A stretch of DNA of 64,000 nucleotides from Brasenia schreberi (taxonomy: Eukaryota > Streptophyta > Magnoliopsida > Nymphaeales > Cabombaceae): NCBI GenBank assembly GCA_036023115.1, contig JAYKKT010000089.1:16982501-17046500 (forward strand), in the 5' to 3' direction. The first letter of the stretch is position 1. Each line of letters begins with the position of its first letter. Below are positions 48,401-56,697 of this stretch, in pieces. The notes under the pieces were generated by a model. The model saw only the letters and a program-made list of their open reading frames with translations, searched no databases and had not been told where the DNA came from. The position numbers and the translations under genes are program-made.

Positions 48401-49070
48401 ACTCCTCAGATTTTTCTACATGGATATGGCCTATGAGCTACATGCTGGGAAATAGAGACCACCTTTTTTTTCTCGAATAGCTTTCTGCTCTTTGGGGATT
48501 GATGAGTCAATGGCCTAAAATGCATCAAATTCCTCTTCCAAAAAGTTCTGTTACAGAAACACATGCTTTGAGTGTTTCTTTCCGCTAATTCAGTCACGAT
48601 AGACATGTGTAATATTTTTCTGGTGACATCTTATTGTTTTAACAATAGAGTGCATCACAAACAGTTTTCCATATAATGTATTTTGATAATTTCTGAATCT
48701 TATTGCTCAGGAATTGAAACTGTGCAAAACTAAGCTTGTAATAAACATACACTTGCAGGTTTTTGACAGGCAGGAGAGACTTGATGTGCTATCCGAGAAG
48801 ACGGAAAACTTGCGGTCACAGGTAATCTTTCTCACAAATTTCTGATTGATGTTCCTAGTTATTTGTATGTGTGCTATATCTTCTTCATGGCACTTTCATT
48901 ACTTCATTAAAAAATTTCAGGCCAAGCAATTTCAGAAACAAGGGGTTCAGATTCGAAGGAAAATGTGGTTTGAGAACATGAAAATAAAGCTGGTTATCTT
49001 GGGGATTCTCTTGCTTCTAGTGCTCATAGTTTGGGTTTGTGTGTGTCAAGGCTTCAAATGTACCAATTGA
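27308..49070 (+). CDS. VAMP724-like: VAMP72-type R-SNARE, spliced, five exons
   Basis: Vesicle membrane R-SNARE of the VAMP7/longin class, which pairs with Q-SNAREs to fuse secretory or endosomal vesicles. Exons: 27308-27497, 30840-30981, 31070-31190, 48759-48821, 48921-49070. They total 666 bases, giving 221 residues with every GT-AG junction in phase. Longin domain about 1-110 ([43 protein letters not shown]). SNARE motif about 125-185, with zero-layer Arg 155 in [10 protein letters not shown]. Membrane anchor about 196-214 ([15 protein letters not shown]) and a short lumenal Cys-containing tail. Length and exon layout are as usual for plant VAMP72. The Tyr-Thr-Glu-Phe and CDHHTFNF residues favour VAMP724 over VAMP721/722 by memory. 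Intron 3 is 17,568 bp and holds two hAT elements, a Copia fragment and LINEs; coding looks intact despite this. Confidence 0.92.
28596..28616. repeat. LINE-b target-site duplication, left
   Basis: A 21-base word starting GAAATAACC, found again exactly at 29506-29526. Confidence 0.88.
28617..29505 (-). mobile_element. 5'-truncated RTE LINE in VAMP intron 1 (LINE-b)
   Basis: The 889 bases match LINE-a 21314-22210, from the (TTG)n tail up to just past the FADD block ([20 protein letters not shown] is readable). Its 5' end is truncated, typical of incomplete reverse transcription, and exact 21-bp target duplications flank it. It is on the strand opposite to the host gene and lies between VAMP exons 1 and 2. 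A small deletion near 28795 and one at 29395 separate it from LINE-a. Confidence 0.9.
30840..30981 (+). CDS. VAMP exon 2: second half of longin domain
   Basis: The acceptor is CTTTTGCAG at 30831-30839 and the donor GG|GTATGT at 30982. It encodes [20 protein letters not shown] through [10 protein letters not shown] and KSLNKEFG. The acceptor has a pyrimidine-rich lead and the phases agree with exons 1 and 3. Confidence 0.92.
31070..31190 (+). CDS. VAMP exon 3: SNARE motif, N-terminal half
   Basis: The acceptor is TTGGCAG ending at 31069; the donor is AAG|GTACAC at 31191. It encodes [20 protein letters not shown] and [14 protein letters not shown]. Intron 2 before it is only 88 bp, while intron 3 after it is 17.6 kb. 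Confidence 0.92.
32714..32721. repeat. hAT-1 target-site duplication, left
   Basis: ACCACACC, against CCCACACC at 35907-35914: 7 of 8 bases match, as expected for an old 8-bp hAT duplication. Confidence 0.7.
32722..35906 (+). mobile_element. hAT DNA transposon, decayed (hAT-1)
   Basis: Ends are CAGTGTTATATCG at the left and, reading inward on the - strand, CAGTGTTGTCTGACG at the right; 3185 bp between 8-bp target duplications. Subterminal regions carry many CGATACG/CGTATCG words (32750-32815 and 35838-35895), the usual setting for hAT transposase binding. It carries a complete but mutated transposase gene. It lies in VAMP intron 3 in the sense direction and is 196 bp from hAT-2. Confidence 0.85.
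33190..35627 (+). pseudogene. hAT transposase with BED zinc finger and DUF659-type core
   Basis: Cut-and-paste transposase relic. BED finger at the start: [13 protein letters not shown], then [20 protein letters not shown] with the Cys-x2-Cys and the following His. A Gly/Arg/Ser-rich linker at 33560-33660 follows. The catalytic core reads [40 protein letters not shown] and [18 protein letters not shown]. The C-terminal dimerisation region is split by small introns (donor near 35000, acceptor ending 35074) and includes [17 protein letters not shown] and RLNDLVYI. An acidic tail ends at 35627. From 33190 to 34770 the frame never shifts, but about six nonsense codons interrupt it. A shift near 34770 and a stop in the tail also occur. 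It cannot make full transposase. Confidence 0.85.
35907..35914. repeat. hAT-1 target-site duplication, right
   Basis: CCCACACC, matching 32714-32721 at 7 of 8 positions. Confidence 0.7.
36095..36102. repeat. hAT-2 target-site duplication, left
   Basis: GTTTATAC, identical to 46391-46398, 10.3 kb away. Confidence 0.85.
36356..37189 (-). pseudogene. hAT-2 transposase C-terminal part
   Basis: The open tail frame (36571-36356) reads [20 protein letters not shown], then [15 protein letters not shown] and [14 protein letters not shown], closely matching the hAT-1 tail. The acidic tail here lacks the in-frame stop seen in hAT-1. Upstream pieces at 36600-37180 match the dimerisation region in fragments, for example the antisense of the IECIDxL...DESxA segment near 37095-37135. 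It is cut at 37189 by the Copia LTR. Confidence 0.75.
37190..37687 (-). repeat. Copia 3' LTR
   Basis: The + strand starts TGTTGGGTTT and ends CTTTAACA, that is TG...CA borders, 498 bp. On the - strand it is preceded by the polypurine tract TTTGAGAGGGGG. It contains a 67-bp direct repeat at 37396-37529 that duplicates the TATA region, and GC-rich palindromic sequence at 37550-37640. Confidence 0.8.
37396..37529 (-). repeat. 67-bp tandem duplication over the LTR TATA box
   Basis: Two nearly identical units, 37396-37462 and 37463-37529. Each carries TATTTATAG on the + strand (CTATAAATA on the - strand) and a GA-rich stretch. The LTR therefore has two core promoters in tandem. Confidence 0.75.
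37688..37701 (-). other. Copia polypurine tract
   Basis: The - strand reads TTTGAGAGGGGG immediately before the TGTTAAAG start of the 3' LTR, as in plant Copia elements. Confidence 0.75.
37730..40112 (-). pseudogene. Copia pol: integrase, reverse transcriptase, RNase H
   Basis: A Ty1/Copia polyprotein fragment. Integrase core: [40 protein letters not shown] with catalytic Asp, Asp and Glu. Reverse transcriptase: [47 protein letters not shown] and [15 protein letters not shown] with the YVDD site. Then [12 protein letters not shown] and [15 protein letters not shown]. RNase [21 protein letters not shown] and [18 protein letters not shown]. Integrase, RT and RNase H lie in the same frame, interrupted by a few stops (near 39814, 38583, 38113) and no clear frameshift between the domains. 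Gag, protease and the 5' LTR are missing: the sequence stops at 40088 where LINE-c starts. Confidence 0.85.
40400..41198 (+). pseudogene. LINE-c APE-type endonuclease
   Basis: [20 protein letters not shown], then [15 protein letters not shown] and [16 protein letters not shown] in one frame to 40879, then a shift to [20 protein letters not shown] and [11 protein letters not shown]. The LQETK Glu, GDLN and late His positions are kept. The WN residues of the first motif have become a stop (GS*NI). Confidence 0.75.
41693..42630 (+). pseudogene. LINE-c reverse transcriptase
   Basis: After a short frame at 41693-41875 there is a small deletion near 41860 and a stop (TGA for TGG) near 41948. The main frame (42004-42630) then holds [51 protein letters not shown] and [13 protein letters not shown]. 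The catalytic Asp residues are intact. Confidence 0.8.
43255..44160 (+). pseudogene. LINE-d endonuclease C-terminal part and linker
   Basis: A long open frame: [61 protein letters not shown] (His-to-Tyr change at the usual TTQHR), then [15 protein letters not shown] and a Lys-rich linker. The frame uses bases of the LINE-c tail as its apparent start, so the ATG has no meaning for the element. Confidence 0.75.
43269..45334 (+). mobile_element. RTE LINE, 5'-truncated with internal deletion (LINE-d)
   Basis: It begins in the middle of the endonuclease at the GCAGAGGTTTTGAATATAG block (equivalent to LINE-c 40706) and ends with (TTG)n at 45323-45332. An internal gap of about 530 bases at 44603 joins GCGAATTAT to GGAGAGAAACATTAG and removes most of the RT palm, including FADD. 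It follows the tail of LINE-c directly, in the same orientation. Confidence 0.85.
44591..45094 (+). pseudogene. LINE-d C-terminal region
   Basis: [20 protein letters not shown], then [39 protein letters not shown] and [20 protein letters not shown], matching the LINE-a tail region. It starts right after the internal deletion. Confidence 0.75.
45335..46390 (-). pseudogene. hAT-2 N-terminal part with BED-finger remnant
   Basis: Read on the - strand from 45940 there is [13 protein letters not shown] and later [13 protein letters not shown] residues matching the BED start of hAT-1 with several stops. Around 45480-45560 comes an Arg/Ser-rich linker ([15 protein letters not shown]). The last readable match is [10 protein letters not shown] at about 45340-45370. 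Terminal CGATACG words are at 46312-46368. Confidence 0.7.
46391..46398. repeat. hAT-2 target-site duplication, right
   Basis: GTTTATAC, identical to 36095-36102. Confidence 0.85.
46399..48758. other. Remaining VAMP intron 3 sequence
   Basis: It contains a partial duplication of the hAT-2 end and flank (46443-46550). A weak retrotransposon-like stretch lies near 47425-47560 ([20 protein letters not shown] is readable, with stops around it), possibly gag-derived. No complete gene is seen. The last bases lead to the exon 4 acceptor ACTTGCAG. Confidence 0.4.
48759..48821 (+). CDS. VAMP exon 4: SNARE zero layer
   Basis: 21 codons, [20 protein letters not shown] plus Gln, after acceptor ACTTGCAG and before donor CAG|GTAATC. 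It carries the zero-layer Arg (155) that defines R-SNAREs. The usual family residues here are A-I-D-R-G-E; this gene has V-F-D-R-Q-E. Confidence 0.92.
48921..49070 (+). CDS. VAMP exon 5: SNARE end and membrane anchor
   Basis: The acceptor is AATTTCAG ending 48920. It encodes [20 protein letters not shown], a basic juxtamembrane stretch, the transmembrane helix and a TGA stop at 49068-49070. Intron 4 is 99 bp. Confidence 0.92.
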   Translation, partial: AKQFQKQGVQIRRKMWFENMKIKLVILGILLLLVLIVWVCVCQGFKCTN

Positions 49071-50156
49071 TAGTTGTGTCTAAGAAAGTGCCTCTACCAC
49101 CACAGATTCTTCTTCTATTTTACATGCGCCAGCAGGGGTGGCGTTCTCATGGTACAGCGTAAACGGTTCTTGGGTGCAGAAAATAAAATAATAGGTAAAT
49201 GATCATTTTGACAAGTATAGTAGCATCTATTTTGTTAAATAACTTTGGGTTAGGAGTGTATGTAGGTAGCTGGTCCACATTCTGTCATCTGTGTAGTATT
49301 GTACAGCATTTTGTGGCTCTTTATTTTATATACAAAGGCTTATTGGGCTTGTGGAAATATTTGTCAGAGAGAGGGATGTTATATTAACAAGTCAAGAGTT
49401 ATATCAAATAGCAAATTTAGATGTACGATTTTTAGTGGCCTAAAACTTCCGCGGCTTGTTATGATAACATTTGCGGATCAAGTTCAAACGTGAGCTAATA
49501 TTAGTAAGTGATAGTCTAGTTTGATATAATCTATTGGGAATGCAAGAGGTCATAACGATGCAACCCTCGAAGTTCTTTTTGCCCCTTCAATTCTCTCCAT
49601 CTAATCAATGGATCATCACCCTTAAGTTTCCCCTCTCCCTCTCTCTCTTTGGTAAATGAATCGAGCCACTTGTATTACGCTCCGTTTGGCTCATCCGTGG
49701 CTTGTGCCTTTCGGTTTTGTTACTACAATTACTTGGCACGTTAAAGCTCCTTTAATTGACTTTCGTTTTTCTTTTCAAAGAGCAGCCATTTATGCATGCC
49801 TCAGTAATCGAACTCACTACCTGCCTCTTGTGAGTTGAGAGCCCTGCCAGGTGAGCTGAGTGCACCTGGGTAAATGATGGACCTTTTTGACCTTTTTCAT
49901 AAAAGTTTACCTTGAATGTCTAATACAAGTTTTTGTGTTTCTCAAAAAAAGATAGGAACTCCATTCCTAAAAAAAAGAAAGATACATCCTAGAGCAGTTC
50001 ATGCTTCAGCATGCCAACATACCCAAAAATCCCTCGCCGAGCACAGGAAACCCCTTTAAATGACATGATGATAACCACTGTAAGTGTAACAAGGAGGTTT
50101 GTCACGTTTATACAAATGCCCCCTCATCGCTACAACTGCCACTTCGAGCCTGCCAC

Positions 50157-50229
<73 letters not shown>

Positions 50230-51156
50230 CGAAGTGTCAAAACACAAACAGCCACCTTAAAATCACTCCTTCTACCAAAGGGAGAAGGAAGAGAAAGAGA
50301 GATTTCTGGCAGCCGGACGGTAGAAAGTTCGACAGCCACGCCCCTTTCTCCTCTTTTCCACCCGCTCGCTATCTCATCGCAACTAGATATATATTAGGGA
50401 CATGTAATGCAAATGAAGGGTCTTTTGGCTTATTTTGCAAAGGCGGACATGAGGCAAGTGGAGAGCCACTCTTTTTATGGGATTCAAGGGGAGCTAACTG
50501 GACTAGGTCGACCTAGGCCTATCAAAGATGGCGAGCCATTTGTGAACATGGGCAAACGCAGGTTGTTTATCGTGAGCAGTTGACTCAGCTAGTTAGCATA
50601 GTGGGTGGTTCGGTTCGTTTGCCTCCTAACCAACCCTAGGTGAAATTTGTGTCAAGCCCCCTGGCCAGATCAACTATCACCTAGTGTGATCAATTCTTAT
50701 TTCTTATATATATAAAAGAAAAACACCATCAGCCAACTTAGACGGATACTGCATCTACTTGTTAGATATAAATAGCATCAAAAGAAAATGGCCCAAGGAT
50801 CAAGAAAGCGGGCCTTAAAAGTTTCCGATTTCTTTTTAAAATTTTAATTTGTAATTGAAAATTTTCAGATTTTTCGGTGCCGCCCCACCACAATGTGGAT
50901 CCGCCAATGATTAGGTTGTATATGAGAGATGAAGTAGCTCCTACCAGACATGTTTTCTGAAACCCGAAAGGGGGAGTTGGATGACTTTCCTTTTTCTGGT
51001 ACAAGGCAGGTTGAAGCCTGAAAGCGTAATAAGGAATGCACATTTTATCCATAAGCACCAAATGCTGAACAGAACTAAGAGCACTCGGCCAGAAGTTGGA
51101 TGACTAATTTACTTTGTTGGATGTGATGAATCAAGTAGGTCTCCCACAGGGTCCAA
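49071..51156. other. VAMP 3' flank and intergenic DNA
   Basis: The first few hundred bases are the likely 3' UTR; no strong AATAAA signal was singled out. A pure (AG)n microsatellite of about 66 bases lies at 50160-50226. No coding region is supported; the serine/leucine and Arg/Glu frames across the microsatellite are artefacts. Confidence 0.45.
50160..50226. repeat. (AG)n microsatellite
   Basis: About 33 uninterrupted GA units. Confidence 0.95.
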
Positions 51157-51195
51157 GTAGGGATGGCAATGGGATAGGTCCGAGTGGATTGAACA

Positions 51196-51241
<46 letters not shown>

Positions 51242-51326
51242 TTAAACCCCAACATGATCGAACTGGGGTATTCCTGCCCTCATTCAGGGTCGAGGTTCCC
51301 GATCAACTCAATATTGCCATCCCTAC
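51157..51326. mobile_element. MITE-like element with TA microsatellite
   Basis: 170 bp with perfect 14-bp terminal inverted repeats (GTAGGGATGGCAAT at the left, ATTGCCATCCCTAC at the right). TCCAA occurs directly outside both ends (51152-51156 and 51327-51331). A (TA)n run at 51199-51241 sits inside. No coding capacity. The terminal word resembles those of plant non-autonomous DNA transposons; the superfamily is not certain. Confidence 0.65.
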
Positions 51327-51774
51327 TCCAAAAGAAAAAGCATAAAGCCCACCAAGTAGTATCACAACATTCCAAACCCCTAACCAACCACTCATCATCC
51401 AATCGCTTATGCCAACCAGCCCACCCCTATGGCGCTTTGAGGTGACCAACTAGCGGTCTCTTTACTTTTGTATTATTTCTATCTCAGACTACTAAAATAA
51501 TTCCTAACCAAGTAGGTTATGTACAAAAGCATAATAAAGCAACAAATACCACGCTATCACTTGTTCCCTTTATCAAGCTAAGCTAAGTTTCTCTTTCAAA
51601 GTTTTAACTACACAGTTTAGAAGCAAAATACGAAGAGGTAAAAGAGAGAAACTGAAAAACAAAAACAAGGGGAACACAACAAAAGGGCACCACCAAAAAG
51701 GTTATGTACAAAGAAGTTACCGTTCCTAACTTCACCGGAGTAGATTCCTACCGCGAAATATCCGGGCAGGTGCA
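51327..51774. other. HIPP 3' flank
   Basis: No gene seen. It probably holds the 3' UTR of the HIPP gene (- strand) nearest 51774. Confidence 0.35.
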
Positions 51775-52765
51775 TCACATCACAGAGCAGCCGGCCGTAG
51801 CATTCTCGTCGTTGAACGTATAACAGTCCTCCTGCCTCAGCGGGTAAGATCCCGGCGGCACATATCGGACCACCTCGCCGGAGCTGTACGGCATCAAGTA
51901 GGAGGCGTCGACGTATGGAGGCAGTGCGTAGGACCCGCTGTAGCTGAGAACTGGCGTCGCCGTGCTGTAATTCACAGCAGGCGTCCGTTGCCCATACCCG
52001 ACGGAAACTGGCGGGATGAGCGACGGTGGGTATTGCTGCAACAGCTGCGGGAAGGCCGCCGGAGGAAGGATCGTCCCTTACCTTTCTTACCCTTTCCCTT
52101 ACCGCCACCGCCGCCACCGCCAGCATTACCTTCAGCGGCCTTACTCCCCTCGGAAGGTGCCGCCTCCCCAGCCTGTTTTTCATCCGCGGCTTGTTTCTTT
52201 GCAGCACCATTGCCGGATTTCGCATCAATCACCGCTTCATCCTTTGTTTCATCGCCGGAGCTAGGCTTCTTTCCGGCATTCTTGTCGGCCTTTCCGCCGG
52301 AATCTTTATCGTTCTTGCCACTGGCCTCACCGCCCTTTCCGCCCATCTTTTTGCCAGATTTGTCCTCGCTGGGCCATAACTCAGCGTGCTTGCCGATCTT
52401 CTGGAGCTTTCTGATGAGAGTATCGGCGTCGATGTCTCCGATAACTGTCACCTTCTGCTGTAGGGAGTCCACGTTCGTCGTGAAGACGCCTGGAAATGAC
52501 ACAACACCAACAAGGAAGAAACAGATAAACGAACGCGTCAAGGAAAAAGGAAAGCCGATGAAAATTTGAGAGTCGGATTGAAGATGGACCATCGATGCTT
52601 TGCAGAACTTTCTTCACTTTCTTCTTGCAGCCCTCGCAATGGATGTAAACCTGCAACACCCACGTCTGCACACACAAAGAGATTAGAAGGTGTAAGCAAC
52701 TCAAGAAAAGAATCGAGAGATCGTACCTTGTATTTGAGGGGTTTAGACGATTCACTAGCCTCCAT
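51775..52765 (-). CDS. Heavy-metal-associated isoprenylated plant protein (HIPP), frame broken once
   Basis: Metallochaperone-like protein with an HMA domain and a prenylation tail; family members bind metals such as Cu, Zn or Cd at membranes or in the nucleus. Exons on the - strand: 52765-52727 (MEASESSKPLKYK), 52665-52590 (TWVLQVYIHCEGCKKKVKKV), 52489-51775, all with GT-AG borders and agreeing phases. Metal site Cys23-x-x-Cys26 (HCEGC), then VTVIGDIDADTLIRKLQKIG. A Lys/Gly/Glu/Ala-rich spacer follows, then GGGGGGGKGKGKKGKG. The C-terminal half (LQQYPPSLIPPVSVGYGQR to NATAGCSVM) is in another frame, so one base is missing or two are extra at about 52075-52105. GT-AG introns I tested there do not restore the frame. 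CSVM at the end is a CaaX box. This is either a sequencing/assembly slip in an A/G tract or a real lesion. Expected length about 276 residues. Confidence 0.85.
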
Positions 52766-54890
52766 GGTTGGTCGATCGAGAGAGAGAGAGAATGCGGAGA
52801 GCTGCAGTTGAGGGAAAAAAGGGAGGTGGTTGTGGGTTCGTAAATACCAATCAAGTTTCGTTACCTGTCGTTTTTATTTCTTCTTCTATTTGCAAAGCTG
52901 GGTTGGGCAGAACTGCACCAGATATGCACAGCTGCGGATTGAGTATCACCTTGAATGTTTAAATCGACGCGTAACCTAGAGAGACCGTGAAGGCATGCAC
53001 TATATTATTAACGGTTATTCTTATAATAAAGAAAAAGGGGAACTCTGTGCGTTAACTAACCAGCCAGGGGGCACGACTAGAAAATGAACGTAATGAGTTC
53101 GATACCTTCGACGTGCGTCACTGGCTTCAGCCTCCCTATTGTCGCAAAAAGAAACAAGAGGAAATAAAACCATAACGAGCACAAGTTCAGTCGGCTAGGA
53201 GTTCACTCAACTCCTTGAGTTTGGTGTGCGATCAGTCTTCTTGAAACGAGAAACCGGAACCTAGTAGAAACCAGGTTCCTGTTTCAGTTCAAAACAATCG
53301 GTTCATGTTTGGGACTTAAATTGTTCGGAATAAAAAAAAGTCATTACAACTTTTAAAATTTAAAAGGAACCTATGAAATATGAAACCAACATGGGAACTA
53401 CTGGTTTCCACCCAATTCTGATTCCATAAAAGGTGGAGCCGAAACCAGGTTTTAAGTCTAGTTTGACTGGGTCCAGTTGCAACGAATTTAGTTCCCGTTG
53501 AAACTACTAAGCCCGTCACAAACCGTCTATCTCTACTAAAGGAGAATTTGGCTTAGGCCTCTTATTGTATAATAAAAAAAGAAAAAGAAAAACAAAGAAT
53601 GGGGAGAGACATGCACTACTAAAATTGTCACTCTCATTTATTATACCCACTTGTAGTGATATCCTGTTTCATAATACATTAATTAGCATAGAGGATGAGG
53701 ATGAAAGGAGACGTCGCTTTTTTGCTATTGGTTGCTCGTTATAGTGGGCAGTGGGCTGGAAGAAGCAGACGAGGAGTAAGGTCGAGCCTTCAAAAGTCCC
53801 TTTTCGTTAAATAATAATCGTGAAGAATCAAATATGATATAATGAAAAGATGCACCTTGTTAACTAAAGAGAAAGAGGATTCTATCTTTAACCATCCTTT
53901 TCAACGAGCTTTTCCTTTTCCTTTTGCTCTCTTTCTGTTTTGTGTGTAGAGAGAGGACATTCATGTTCAACCCTTTTGTTAAAACAGGTAAAAGCCTGTT
54001 GCCACTCAACTTTTCCAATTAATAATGGAGAGCCTAATTGCCCCATTGTCCTAGTAATGATGCAACAAGTTCGAAGCCACACTAATTCCAATGGAAGTTT
54101 TGACACTATGGAGACCAGCGGCTCTGCTTGCTCTGTGTGAAGCGAGTTGATGATCTAGCTCGCTTTGGGTCCTCCAACCGAGTCAAAATGAGCACAGCAT
54201 GTGCTGAAGAACGGGTATCTTATCATGTTTATCGGTCTTAACTCTCGCTAGGATTTGGGTGTCAAGCTAATTACGTCCGTCATTATTCTTTGTTTGTCAT
54301 CTTCCATGTTTTTTTGCAGTTTTTGGAAGGTAGTAAAATGTTAGGCCCCCTATAGCGTCAAGACAAGAATATGCCTCGAGGAATCTAGACAAATCTCTGC
54401 TGGTTGATCATATAACCGATCAATTAATGGTGCTATAAGCAGCCATTAAAATGCATGCAAGCACAAAAGTTCGACTAACTGGAGTGTCTTTAGTGATTCC
54501 TGTGGATCATGTGTCTGTTGTATGCACACTGCCATGACACAAGAACACACAGATGGGTTTGATCCTCGGCTGTGGGTGCGGTGTTGAAAGAGCATAGTGG
54601 CGATCATTTTCTATGATGGATCATAAATTTGAACCTATAAAGAAGGCAGCAATTTTCTCTTCGATCATGTCTTGGGGCATAGTCAAGTGTCATTGTCATG
54701 AATCAAGTTTTTCGGGGAGTTAAATATAAACAAATCCACCATGTCATTGCAGTCAGGACATTAGCCCGTCCGGCAGGAATCTCGACTCGCTTGATAGTTC
54801 ACCACTGGGCCATGCATACTCGGCCAAGCACTTATAAAAACAACAAGAAATAGCAAAGGAAAACTATAAATAAAGGACTCTTCCAACATA
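52766..54890. other. HIPP promoter side and intergenic DNA
   Basis: A GA/CT-rich leader sits at 52776-52792. The remainder contains a GGTTCC-rich repeat-like patch at 53230-53520 and no gene. Short frames at 53888-54140 show no recognised motif. Confidence 0.4.
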
Positions 54891-54894
54891 CACA

Positions 54895-55125
54895 ATCCTA
54901 CAGGATATCTCTCTTTTCCAAGGTTCTCCAAAAATATCTCTTAGCACCTTATTGTAAGCTTTTTCCATATTAATAAATACAATGTGAAGATTGTTCTTTT
55001 TTTCTTTATAATGTTTCATAAGACGTCTCAATAGTAAATCTCCCTAGCATGAATCCAAATTAATTTTGTGTTATACTCGATACTTGTCTTAACCTATATT
55101 CAATAATTTTTTCCAATTATATATG
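54895..55125 (-). mobile_element. RTE LINE remnant
   Basis: It matches LINE-a about 22310-22560 on the same strand (words around TTTTCCAA.GTTCTCCAAAA, CATAAGACGTCTCAA and TAGCATGAATCCAAATT). It is more diverged than the other copies, with small gaps and no frame, so it is an old insertion or a related subfamily. Confidence 0.7.
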
Positions 55126-56090
55126 TGTGTATGTATATGTATGTGAAAAGTTATTGACAATCCCTTTGCAAGGGTATAGCTTCCAAAAGCATATTTAGCT
55201 TCTTTGTTCCAATCTACCTTGATTTTCATGTGTATATTTGTAAGACATGGTTTAGGCTCCTAGTTAGGCTATCATTGGCCCTACCATGGATATCAACTTA
55301 CAATCTATTTGATTATGGAGATGTTACAAGCCCTACTTAGAACAGTTGCTATAAGATAAATAGTTGTTGTTGTCCATTGCCCCAAAGTTCCTAAGTCGAA
55401 GAGATTTGAAGGTGAATTTGATAACAAAGTGTTGAAAAACTTTATTTGAGAAGTATTTCAAGGCTACCAAGATCATGGAGGCAGACAAAGTAGTTATTGA
55501 GTCTTTTTATCTTGTTTGAGATATGAAGCTATAGTGACACATGAAGGATGGAAGATTGTTGGTCACATCTTGGCCAGATCTACAAGAAGAGCTTCATTGT
55601 TAGTTCATGTTGAGTTTTATGAGCTAGCAGGCATACTAAGATCTGCTCTAGTTTAGGCATACGTGAAATGTGAGAGAGTAGAGTTGTGCCAACTTTAGCT
55701 ACAAGATGTTTATGCAATCATGCCTCATGCAAAGAGCATGGTGTAATTATGACGCTCTCGAGGAGAGAGGAATAACTCCACAAATTTAAGAGAGATGAGG
55801 AAGACCCAAGGGTGGTGCTCGGTCTGATATTAGGTCTGGTGGTAGAGGAAGACCTCGACCAAACTCGTCTAATGGTGATACACGACACTGTTCAGTTTTT
55901 GCATAGTTGTTATATTTTTGATAGGCCATACCACATGAAGGGATTGCTTGAAGCATGAGATGTTGAGTGTTTGTTGGTTGAGGATAAAAATAGCTGGAGC
56001 ATTATATGAGGCTACATTGAGTGCTTCAGAGAACTTTGTGAGAGTTATACCCTTTTAGTTATTGAAAGCATTACAAGTTGAGATGCTACT
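55126..56090 (+). pseudogene. Degenerate retrotransposon gag-like region
   Basis: The frames contain LKKYFKATKIMEADKVVIES-like residues (about 55440-55505) and, at 55760-55880, EERGITPQI, GRPKGGARSDIRSGGRGRPR, which look like an LTR-element gag with its basic Gly/Arg region before a zinc knuckle. Many stops. Weak evidence; it is interrupted at 56090 by a solo LTR. Confidence 0.35.
56086..56090. repeat. Solo LTR target duplication, left
   Basis: CTACT, identical to 59833-59837. Confidence 0.8.
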
Positions 56091-56697
56091 TGTAGACGCA
56101 CGAAAAAATCCCCGCCTCTCACCTTTTCAGGGCTCGGAGCGGATCCTCTCGTGCGTCTAAGGCCTTATTTATGCAAACAGGGCGTGCCAGCTAGCTTACC
56201 TAAGCTAGCGAAGATATATTTAACACTGACTTCTAAACGTGGCGACTGTGAGCAAGTGAGCTCTTGTCGTCTCAGACCTTCTTGCACCGATGCGCAAGGG
56301 TCAGTCTGTACGCTTTGCAAAAATCGAGTTTTGTGAGAGAAAGTCTACGAAGTGGTTCGAGGTGTTTAATTCGGGTCTTTTAAATGCGATTGCATGTTTT
56401 AGATCACGTGGATTTGCACGTGCCTAAGTCTTTTTCTTTTATCCCTTTTCGGGCCACCTAGTTTGTGTGTTATGAACACTCCACTACATGGGCGAATTCG
56501 AGCGGGGCTTGCTTTGATGCAATATGCGTCCTACCTCGTGGTATGGCGTAGATGCAATGCAAACTCACGCTACTCCAAAGGGAAAACCCGAATGTAAAGA
56601 CAATACTGAAGGGAAATAACCGAAGGGAAATAACCGAAGGGAAATGACTTGTAAAGTAAGTGCCGAAGGGAGATATGTATATAGAGTATGTATATGA

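Noticed and set aside
49790..49870. Possible tRNA-derived SINE
   Set aside because: Short inverted words (GTGAGTTGAGAGCC, CAGGTGAGCTGAG) recall box motifs, but I could not place A and B boxes at the right spacing or find a tail and target duplication.
50011..50397. Arg/Glu repeat protein
   Set aside because: Produced by translating the (AG)n microsatellite; the other strand gives an equally spurious Leu/Ser repeat.
52076..52112. Short GT-AG intron in HIPP exon 3 to explain the frame change
   Set aside because: The longest options are about 37-58 bases, too short for a plant intron, and all leave a phase that does not reach the CSVM frame.
51988..52569. 193-codon + strand frame, proline-rich
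   Set aside because: Mirror of the Gly/Lys-rich HIPP exon 3 on the other strand; splice sites and CxxC motif support the - strand.
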